Shown: piece by piece, positions 50,201 to 56,978 of the stretch | Numbering within the stretch: position 1 is the stretch's first letter | Layout of the letters: every line of letters starts with the position of its first letter | NCBI RefSeq assembly: GCF_014773265.1 | Contig: NZ_JACWMY010000001.1 | Location: 558,001 to 622,000, forward strand | From: Mucilaginibacter pankratovii | GTDB taxonomy: Bacteria; Bacteroidota; Bacteroidia; Sphingobacteriales; Sphingobacteriaceae | Direction: 5' to 3' | DNA length: 64,000 nt | The notes under the pieces: model-generated | What the model saw: the letters and a program-made list of their open reading frames with translations, nothing else | The model's database searches: none | Told to the model about the DNA's origin: nothing | Position numbers and translations under genes: made by a program

Positions 50201-50730
50201 ACCGATGCGCCCGACAGGGCTTCGCCTCTGTCATCTACAATTTTACCAGAGATGCGGCCGGGTTTAGGCGGAACCGGCTTTGCTTCGATAACGATAAACT
50301 CATTCACAAGTTTGTAGTTTAATCGTGTGCCCGATAAGATCTTTTTCAGCGCATCGCTTACCGAGATCTGCTGAGTGTTGAGGGTTACTTTTTTATCTTC
50401 TTTCGCTAACAGTTGGTTAAACAAAGTGAATTTAATGGCGCTGTTTTCTTGCAGCTGAAGCAGGCTTTCTTTTACGGTAGCGTTATTGAGTTTAAGGGCA
50501 ACTTTAACCTCATTGAGATTTTGGCCCTTAACCGCCGAAGCCAACAGCAAGCCGGCAAAAGTAAACTGGATGAGGAGGGCAATAAATGAACATTTCATCA
50601 GGAAATACCAGCTATAACCCGGTTCGCGTTCCTGCTTGTAGCTATATGGCAGTGATGATACATGACGAGGGTTTAATATAATTCTGTCAGCAAAATAGGG
50701 TTCTGCTAATTTTTGTATAAATTTGAACAT
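47299..50730 (-). CDS. TonB-dependent receptor with STN signalling domain
   Basis: A 1143-residue outer-membrane receptor. Signal sequence core at about 45-70 (MKCSFIALLIQFTFAG), which makes an internal ATG at 50598 a possible start. Then STN (about 75-150, ESLLQLQENSAIKFTLFNQL), a carboxypeptidase-D-like domain (about 155-240), plug (about 245-390: GETLKRIAGVSTNENRKVVI, SYAGGLVQITTKSV-like SFAGGLVQITTKSV) and a long barrel ending RTFSLSLSYNF. Unlike SusC, the plug lacks the DGVP loop, so it belongs to the non-Sus TonB receptors and pairs with the 274-residue lipoprotein. The STN domain fits regulation by the FecR and ECF proteins upstream. Confidence 0.93.
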   Translation of the reverse strand: MFKFIQKLAEPYFADRIILNPRHVSSLPYSYKQEREPGYSWYFLMKCSFIALLIQFTFAGLLLASAVKGQNLNEVKVALKLNNATVKESLLQLQENSAIKFTLFNQLLAKEDKKVTLNTQQISVSDALKKILSGTRLNYKLVNEFIVIEAKPVPPKPGRISGKIVDDRGEALSGASVRVIETGSGAVAAVDGTYVLNLPPGTYTLEFSFMSFQTQRVTGVVVTEDKNTPLDVALRTDTKGLKEVVITTGYKKASVAGLYAQQKNTSNLSDGISGDQIEATPDKHVGETLKRIAGVSTNENRKVVIRGIAERYNVSLLNGSSLPSTDVQERDFEFNLIPSNLVENIVVAKSMTADMPYSFAGGLVQITTKSVPESNFFSISLGNSFNSRTTGNEFLGYGRGKYDYLGFDDGTRNHFPTGLLNLIGQFDPTKDDSQNKIKASEVAAQNKRIGGTERLGARSFQSLPSQNYQLSLGRTYSLSPDKVRKFGFVGSLSYRNTQTNDYVPNMRRGDWSHEPARGDDPADVNTGNIYGFNTTLGLLLNGGFKTEKHQINTYNLYTRIFDDRFSRYSGWTFESPKNDTDTKYPSILEDDRPKFTDLLQNKVSGTHRINSFTIEWGLARTSLKSVERDAISASQSAKEISNRVLYTYSTGTISDPGSGPLHRDEYIYKENNLDAVLSAAYDFKLGKTKHTFKTGANYLKKHAFYDWQILPIAKGPNSTVPIELIPVQDWGNYMGMEDVGHSLFYFKQDYTSNEFEATSVNGGTFLMLDHKLLPGLRVVWGARAEYFKLDTMKNSASLLRDKNSKIFFAEPKDWYFLPSANITYSPIKDLNVRASYAKSAVRPGLMENSRFSRYNPNYGSVVRSNGVSSTLIDNFDAKIELFPGAGELLSVAYFYKYFDKPAEYYRLDNENNGRGYITISNSDWAKVKGWEFQLRKSLGFVYAGLPFLKDVFVSGNLTLQKSQVRAREVQYETTAAGVDTMYYKYLKYPRALYGQVPLLYNAGIQYAGKKLGVNVTLNHSGYKTFITGIEPAYVEYERPRTQMDAQISYKFLKGKIETKLNMSNLLDAPIRYFINDPTTYELKPGNEGKVNLEWNDKYAYKFGFSEKFEEGYVDPVTNRRVGDRETFTRYVGRTFSLSLSYNF

Positions 50731-50847
50731 TGACTGTTTTGTGTCTGTATGGCATAATTCTGTTAATACCGCCGGGTAAAACCTGCGGGTGGATTGTTTT
50801 TAAGCCCGTGTCTTCGAAAACTTTTGGCTTAAGATTAATCTGATCAG

Positions 50848-50874
50848 ATCTGCTCCCGGCTTCCGGGAGTAGAT
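50848..50874. other. Hairpin between fecR-like and TonB-receptor genes
   Basis: A 12-position stem (50848-50859 with 50863-50874) with one wobble and a 3-base loop. It lies in the 193-base gap downstream of the FecR gene and about 120 bases before the receptor start. No U-tract follows on the minus strand; an attenuator or processing site is possible. Confidence 0.55.
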
Positions 50875-50923
50875 TTCTTTGTTTAAGGGTAAAATTATTT
50901 TTACATAGTTTCTCCTGTAGTAT

Positions 50924-51922
50924 TTATTGGGGTGATATGATGATTTGATTTTGATCAATACGGTACTTTAAGCCCGTGGCCCCCGTAATTGCATCCAGTG
51001 CCAGCGTTATAGGCGCCTTACCATTGACATTTATACTTAAACTGTAGGCTTTCAGCTTATCGCCTTTGATAATGATCTTTACGTTGTACCACCTTTCCAG
51101 TTCGCGGAATATTTCGTCAAGGCGGGCATCGGTGAAAGCTAAACTACCGTCCACCCAGCCTTTTATATCTACTATAGCTACTGTGTTGATCTCCGCTTTA
51201 TTTACCGCATTCACGCTTACTTCTTTTCCCGGCGTAAGTACAGCCAGTGATCTTAATGCATTGGCTTGGTCTTTATAGCCAACACTTACCTTTCCGGTAG
51301 CAACGGCAACGGTGAGGCGCTGATCTTTAAAGGCTTCTATTTTAAATGAGGTACCCAATACCTGGGTTTGCACCTTGCCGGTATGCACTATAAAAGGATG
51401 CTTAACATCGTGTTTCACCTCAAAAAAGGCTTCTCCTTCTAAAAATATCTCACGGGTACTACCATTCAATAATTCAGGATACCGCAACCTACTGTCGGCA
51501 CCGAGGTAAACAACCGAGCTATCCTGTAAGGTGATCCTCGTACGTTGCCCGCGTGGGTTATATTTCTCTACCAGTGCAATCTGGCCCAAAGTTTCTTTGG
51601 GTTGCCGTTCCAACAGTAACCACGCGCCAATGCCCGTTACCATAATAAAAATGGCTGCATACTTTAACCATGAATACCGGGCAGTAAAAGAGGGGGCTGT
51701 ATGTTGTTTGATCCTGGCATCCAGCAGCGCGTGCCATTGTTCTGAATGCCCTGGTTCAGCATCATCAGCTTCAAAAGCATTCCATTCATTTAAAAGAAGG
51801 TATTCTAATGCCTGTCTTCCTTCAGGTAACTGAATATACTTCAATACAAGGGCCAATTCCTCGGGCGAGCATTGGTGACCGATATATTTCTTTAGTAAAT
51901 CTTTATTTTCTGGTTCCTGCAT
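50924..51922 (-). CDS. FecR-type anti-sigma factor
   Basis: A 332-residue inner-membrane protein: cytoplasmic part (1-83), one membrane helix (LKYAAIFIMVTGIGAWLLL, about 86-104), FecR domain (about 125-220: TRITLQDSSVVYLGADSRL, FIVHTGKVQTQVLGTSFKI) and DUF4974 at the end (about 255-332). It relays the receptor signal to the ECF sigma factor upstream, 79 bases away. It is diverged from the FecR at 42058-43041, so the two systems are separate. Confidence 0.95.
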   Translation of the reverse strand: MQEPENKDLLKKYIGHQCSPEELALVLKYIQLPEGRQALEYLLLNEWNAFEADDAEPGHSEQWHALLDARIKQHTAPSFTARYSWLKYAAIFIMVTGIGAWLLLERQPKETLGQIALVEKYNPRGQRTRITLQDSSVVYLGADSRLRYPELLNGSTREIFLEGEAFFEVKHDVKHPFIVHTGKVQTQVLGTSFKIEAFKDQRLTVAVATGKVSVGYKDQANALRSLAVLTPGKEVSVNAVNKAEINTVAIVDIKGWVDGSLAFTDARLDEIFRELERWYNVKIIIKGDKLKAYSLSINVNGKAPITLALDAITGATGLKYRIDQNQIIISPQ

Positions 51923-52001
51923 ACCCGTCTTCTTACCTGCTAATACGTAAGTATTGGTACATGGTACTAATGAGAAAGTAAAAAAATATTAGAGCGCTTA
52001 C

Positions 52002-52592
52002 TTACTGGAATGATACAATTGCTAAAAGAACCGTGAAAGCTACATCAGTATGCTCTTTCATGGTTTCTCTTAATACGCCGAGTGTGGCATTTATGTGTTG
52101 CTTAACCGTGCTAACAGAAATATCCATCTCCGCGGCAATTTCCTTATGGCTTTTGCCTTCCTGCCGGCTCAGCTCAAACGTGCGCTTACGCTTGGGGCTT
52201 AAACCGGTAAGGGTTTCAAGGTATATCGCATTCAACTCCAACTGATGAAGCTGGTTTTCATGGCTGGGAACGCCGGGGTGCTCCATGACTAAACCATCCA
52301 GAGACAGGGTTTGTATGGCATTTTTTCTTAAGTGATCAACAATACCGTTCATCACCGAACGGAATAAATAGGCATTCAGGGAGTTTTCCGCATTCAGATT
52401 GTCCCGGTGCTGCCATAAGCGAAATAATACATCCATGACCAGTTCTTCTGCCAGTTCTTTATCGTTTATACGTTTTACAGTAAATTGAAGTAGTTTATTA
52501 AAGTAACGGTTAAACAAAACATTAAAGGCCTGTTTACTACCCTGTTTCCATTGCGCTAAAAGTTGATCATCATTATATTCTTGCAATGGCAT
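52002..52592 (-). CDS. ECF-family RNA polymerase sigma factor
   Basis: A 196-residue sigma factor with region 2 (ELAEELVMDVLFRLWQHRDN, AYLFRSVMNGIVDHLRK) and region 4 (LSPKRKRTFELSRQEGKSHK, AEMDISVSTVKQHINATLG). A hydrophobic tail of about 12 residues (VAFTVLLAIVSFQ) follows region 4, a feature not seen in the other sigma factor here. The upstream gap 52593-52937 carries two repeated promoter-like elements. Confidence 0.94.
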   Translation of the reverse strand: MPLQEYNDDQLLAQWKQGSKQAFNVLFNRYFNKLLQFTVKRINDKELAEELVMDVLFRLWQHRDNLNAENSLNAYLFRSVMNGIVDHLRKNAIQTLSLDGLVMEHPGVPSHENQLHQLELNAIYLETLTGLSPKRKRTFELSRQEGKSHKEIAAEMDISVSTVKQHINATLGVLRETMKEHTDVAFTVLLAIVSFQ

Positions 52593-52749
52593 ACCGCAGG
52601 TGTTAACGCGTCAAAGTTAATAAGCCAAGGATACGGCTACATTAATAACATATTAACTTATTGTAGCAACTCATTTTAGTATCACCAAAGCATAGCTTGT
52701 TTAAAGCAGTTATATAAAAAATCTTATAAAGATATACCGATATAAAGGA

Positions 52750-52813
52750 CAAAGTTATTTTTGATACTTCCCGCCAAGAAGTAATGCAAATTTTAAGGCA
52801 AAGTTATTTTTGG
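52750..52813 (-). promoter_or_regulatory. Tandem promoter-like repeats before the second ECF sigma gene
   Basis: CAAAGTTATTTTTG occurs at 52750-52763 and again at 52799-52812, 49 bases apart. On the minus strand each contains TAACTTTG, a match to the -7 element TAnnTTTG. Only the first has a TTG at a nearly fitting distance (52775-52777). No other feature is seen in this 345-base gap. Confidence 0.5.
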
Positions 52814-52937
52814 TTAAAAACAGGGCTGAAAATTTGCTTAAATCCATATACTTACTTAGTTTATATCATTAAATCGATTCATTGAATGCAGTTGCCTTAA
52901 TTCAAGAAATTAGCAGGCTAACTAATCGGCGGTATGC

Positions 52938-54623
52938 TTAGCCGCCCGCCCGGGGTTCTACAGCAGGTTTTGGCTTTATTTTGTACCATATAATTGCAGC
53001 CATTATCAAAATAAAAAGCCCTACGCCTATCACCACACCCGAAAAATTCGGTGCCAGCACACCCAGTGCAATGATTCCCACACCTATCACGGACATAGAG
53101 ATAGCAATAACCTTTACGCCAAAAACATTTTGTTGTTGCGAAGCAGCATGCTCAGCAAGGGTTTGTGTGTTGGGCGTTTCCGGTGCAGCAACCATATAAT
53201 CGGGGCCTTGTAAACTATTTAGCTGATAATAAAGTTCAAACGCAATTAGCAACAAAACGGGCAAACCAACGCCAACGATGGTTTCCATGGTGCGGTTAAA
53301 TTTAAAATCGAACAAGGAAGGCGTTACCACTTTAAAAAAGAGGCTTACCAGCAGCGATATGACCGAAACTGTAACCAGCGAAAATGCCGTTTGCCGCCTG
53401 GTAAATAAAGACCATATAATGGGGCCGAACAATGCGCCACCGGCAATCGAAGCCGTACTTAACACCACCTCCACTACCCCACCTGCCCTGGGAATCAGGA
53501 TAGCTACAATAATTGTTAAAGCCCCAAATAACAGTGTAAACAAACGCGCCATCAGGATCAACTCTTTCTCGGATGATTTCGGGCGTATAAGCGGCTTATA
53601 AATATCATTTGCAAAAACGGTAGCCACCAAATTGATGGTGGTGTTCGCTTTGCTCGATGTAGCGGATATCATCCCGGCAAGCACCAGGCCTATTAAACCT
53701 GCGGGCAATACTTTCTGGCAGATCATCATATAGGCGCCTTCGGGTTCCAGTCCTTGCAGGTTGGGGTTAATAATGCGGTAGATCATCGGTGGCAGCATCC
53801 ATATCACCGGGCTAACGAGGTATAAAGCCGTAAACAGGTATGCCACTTTTTTTGATTCTTTAACAGTGGCCACACTGGTATAACGTTGTACATAGGCCCA
53901 GTTACCACCAATATAAAACAGCTGGTAAACAATAAAGGCCAGCATAAATTCAAAAGTGTAATCGGCATTAAAGGGTTGAAAAAAGCCGGGTGGCGCTTTG
54001 GCAAAAAGTTGCGATACACCGCCTATCTCGCTAAACGCAATGGGGATTACGATAAATACGGACGCGGAAAGGATGACAAACTGCACCACGTCCGTAACCA
54101 GCACTGCCCATAAGCCCCCAGCTGCAGTGTACAAAACGATGATGAGCCCAATAACAATGATACAGGTATTAAGCGGAAAGAGCGTAGCCACATGTACCAT
54201 CTTCCCTACCGGGTATAGTACCGCCGCAGTGGAGAACAAACTAAGCAGTAATATTAAGTACGTATAAAACTGCTGTGTTTTTACGCCGAAGCGCCTGCCC
54301 AGGTAATCGGCAGCGGTCATAGCGCCTGTTTTTTTCCATTTCCCGGCAATAAAGCGGGCTACCAGCAAACCACTGATGGCCATGGTAAGCTGGATAACGT
54401 TGGACACCAGCCCGCTTTTGTATGCTATAGAGCCCCAAACCACAAATGTACCCGCCGAAAAGTAACTGATGAATAAGGATAAACCGTTTATCCACCAGGG
54501 GGTGGCGCCGCCTGCCTCGAAAAAGGCCTGCCCGTTTTTACTGCCTGCTTTTGTAAAAGTTAATCCTATTGCAAATATTAATAAGGCGAAGATCGCCATT
54601 ACGTAGAAGTCTATTTGTACCAT
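52938..54623 (-). CDS. Sodium:solute symporter (SSS family)
   Basis: A 561-residue inner-membrane protein with about 13-14 hydrophobic helices. The start MVQIDFYVMAIFALLIFAIG, the loop GGATPWWINGLSLFISYFSA and the segment AGMISATSSKANTTINLVAT are usual for SSS symporters. It takes up a small solute with sodium. The linked genes suggest a sugar, uronate or sialic-acid-like compound freed from a glycan. The FAD oxidoreductase gene ends 15 bases upstream of its start, so both are in one operon. Confidence 0.94.
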   Translation of the reverse strand: MVQIDFYVMAIFALLIFAIGLTFTKAGSKNGQAFFEAGGATPWWINGLSLFISYFSAGTFVVWGSIAYKSGLVSNVIQLTMAISGLLVARFIAGKWKKTGAMTAADYLGRRFGVKTQQFYTYLILLLSLFSTAAVLYPVGKMVHVATLFPLNTCIIVIGLIIVLYTAAGGLWAVLVTDVVQFVILSASVFIVIPIAFSEIGGVSQLFAKAPPGFFQPFNADYTFEFMLAFIVYQLFYIGGNWAYVQRYTSVATVKESKKVAYLFTALYLVSPVIWMLPPMIYRIINPNLQGLEPEGAYMMICQKVLPAGLIGLVLAGMISATSSKANTTINLVATVFANDIYKPLIRPKSSEKELILMARLFTLLFGALTIIVAILIPRAGGVVEVVLSTASIAGGALFGPIIWSLFTRRQTAFSLVTVSVISLLVSLFFKVVTPSLFDFKFNRTMETIVGVGLPVLLLIAFELYYQLNSLQGPDYMVAAPETPNTQTLAEHAASQQQNVFGVKVIAISMSVIGVGIIALGVLAPNFSGVVIGVGLFILIMAAIIWYKIKPKPAVEPRAGG

Positions 54624-54638
54624 ATTTAGAGAGGCAAG

Positions 54639-56918
54639 TTAAGCATAACATCTTACAGCAAATAAAGCAGCCGGCACCAAAGCCGATGGATGTTCCATAT
54701 GTATAATTAGTTTTTTTGTTTTTACCGGGTTAGCAAGTATAATGATGTTGCGGGTTTGATAATTACCTTTTTTTTCATAGATCAGTTGACCGCTTTCATC
54801 GCTTATAGTATAATTACGAACGCAAAAAGGCATTACCGATTCTGGGTGATGTATGAGCACGGTTTCCATCGGGTGGTCGTAATCGGTATCAAAAATGAGG
54901 TGAATAGTGCCAATGCTTTGCGCCTCTTCCCATTCCAACGTTAGTTTGGGGCTGGCATCATCATAGGAAGCCGCCCAGGCATTGGGTTGTACGGTTGGCC
55001 TATCTATGCCGTTGCGGATATTATCCACCCTAAAAACATCAAGCCCGGGCTTAAAATTAAGCGCCAAATTTAAGCCCCACGGCCTGCGCTGCGGGCACCA
55101 AAATTCAAACTCTTCTACACCTATATCTTCGGTTTGGGTTTGTCGCCCGTAGTTGGATACGTTCTTATTCACCAGGTTAAAGACCGACAGCATACCTGTT
55201 ATGCGCTGCCCTGTAAACTGTAATTTAACCCTCGGGTTTTTGCCGAACATTATAAACACGTAAGCAGCATTTGATTGCTCGTACCCGAAATTAAGCATGA
55301 GGGTATTATTACCTTTTTTAAGGTAGAAGACGGTACTGGCAATGGTATTATCAGGTGTAAAATTACCGATCTTCAGGCTGGTACGTAATTCCACTTTCAA
55401 CTGGGTTTCCTCGTCAGCTTCGGCATTAAAAACTATCCTGGGACATTCGCCCTCAGCCAATGGGATGAGTTGTGCCGTAGCTATCTCCAAAGGCAGGTAT
55501 TGCGTATCAGCGTCCATGGCGTTAATAACCAGTTCGCTGGATGCATGTATTTTTGCCGATTGCACCAGGTCCGCATCGTCATGTAATGCTATTCCGGGGA
55601 TATACTGCCCGGATTTAAGAAGTTCTTTTTGGAGAACCGCGAGACTGTTATCCTTAATAATATCGGCAGGGTAAATTGATCGATCTTTACAAATTTTAGC
55701 CGCTACGCCAACCGCCTGCGCCACGTAAGCGCTGGTTGCCATAACCCTTGTAGAAGCAAAGGCAACATGGCTGGCACTGATGATACGCCCCGCCAAAAAA
55801 AGATTTTTAATATTCTTGCTATATAAACACCTGTAAGGAATTTGATAAATACCTTTGCTATGCCATTGGTTACAGCCCGGTTTTTCGCTGAATACACCAT
55901 CGGCCGGGTGCAGGTCTATCGACCATCCGCCGTAGGCCACCGCATCAAAATGTGTATTTTGGTTTACCACATCCTGTTGATTCAGCATATAGTCGCCTTC
56001 AAATCGCCTGCTCTCCCGTTTGCCGGGGATAGTGCCCACCCACTCCAGTGCCAGGTTTTCGGCCTCGGGGAAGTTTCCCGAATTCTTAATATAATTCCAG
56101 GTGCCATAAACTACTTTCCATAGTTCCCATTTTATCTGCTCTGTATCATGTACAGTATCTAAACGGCCGCCATATTCTATCCACCACAACTTGCAGCCAA
56201 ACTCCTGCGCGTTAAAACTTTTAAAGCGCGGAATTTTGGTGATATCATCCAATGCAAAATCCGGCGCAATATATTTAACGGGCTTGCCGGTATCCTTGGA
56301 GTAAAAATATAACGAGTGCCCCAGTAATTCTCCGTAAGCCTCGGTTGGGGCAAACTTTTCATCAAATTCTTCCTTTGCTTCCGCCCCCATACGGAACGCC
56401 GCCCCTGATAGAAAGCCCACAATACCGTCGCCGGAGCAATCGCAAAATAAGGGGGCTTGAAGCAGGTATTGCGTAGAATTTTGGCTACAAAAGGCAGTCA
56501 ATGATGAAATGATATCAGCTGAGGATTTATCAACTTGGTAAACCGCGGTATTTAATAATAGTTGAATATTTTTCTCAGCAACTACTTTATCCAGCAATAT
56601 CGTGTCAAATATCAACGGATTGCCTTCGGGGTTGCGGTACATATTTTCCACAAGTATCTCATCCACCAAACCTCCTTCCCTCGCCCACCTGTTATTATTT
56701 CCCATGTGCGATGTTGCACCCAATACCCATAACCTTACCTCGCTTGATGAGTTACCGCCAAGCACCGGCCTATCCTGTACAAGTATCACCTTTAACCCGG
56801 CCCGTGCCGCTGTGATGGCCGCGCATACACCCGATAAGCCCCCGCCTGTTACCACAAGATCTGCAGACCGCTCTTCTAATTTCAATTCCCTTTGCGCTAC
56901 ATAGTCCGCTGTTAACAT
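54639..56918 (-). CDS. FAD-dependent oxidoreductase with C-terminal beta-sandwich region
   Basis: A 759-residue protein. Residues about 18-440 are a two-part FAD-binding domain: GGGLSGVCAAITAARAGLKV (25-44) with the dinucleotide motif, LGGNSSSEVRLWVLGA, and the closing NLFLAGRIISASHVAFAST. Residues about 460-759 are beta-rich and may bind carbohydrate. It has no signal peptide, which argues for cytoplasmic work on a substrate brought in by the symporter. This family (FAD_oxidored, PF12831 type) is often found in polysaccharide-utilization loci but its reaction is mostly undefined. It lies between the symporter and the esterase genes. Confidence 0.9.
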   Translation of the reverse strand: MLTADYVAQRELKLEERSADLVVTGGGLSGVCAAITAARAGLKVILVQDRPVLGGNSSSEVRLWVLGATSHMGNNNRWAREGGLVDEILVENMYRNPEGNPLIFDTILLDKVVAEKNIQLLLNTAVYQVDKSSADIISSLTAFCSQNSTQYLLQAPLFCDCSGDGIVGFLSGAAFRMGAEAKEEFDEKFAPTEAYGELLGHSLYFYSKDTGKPVKYIAPDFALDDITKIPRFKSFNAQEFGCKLWWIEYGGRLDTVHDTEQIKWELWKVVYGTWNYIKNSGNFPEAENLALEWVGTIPGKRESRRFEGDYMLNQQDVVNQNTHFDAVAYGGWSIDLHPADGVFSEKPGCNQWHSKGIYQIPYRCLYSKNIKNLFLAGRIISASHVAFASTRVMATSAYVAQAVGVAAKICKDRSIYPADIIKDNSLAVLQKELLKSGQYIPGIALHDDADLVQSAKIHASSELVINAMDADTQYLPLEIATAQLIPLAEGECPRIVFNAEADEETQLKVELRTSLKIGNFTPDNTIASTVFYLKKGNNTLMLNFGYEQSNAAYVFIMFGKNPRVKLQFTGQRITGMLSVFNLVNKNVSNYGRQTQTEDIGVEEFEFWCPQRRPWGLNLALNFKPGLDVFRVDNIRNGIDRPTVQPNAWAASYDDASPKLTLEWEEAQSIGTIHLIFDTDYDHPMETVLIHHPESVMPFCVRNYTISDESGQLIYEKKGNYQTRNIIILANPVKTKKLIIHMEHPSALVPAALFAVRCYA

Positions 56919-56978
56919 ATTTCCAATTATTTTATACGTGTTTAGTTCTATTAATTTTGCCCATGCCCGGCATTGTTA

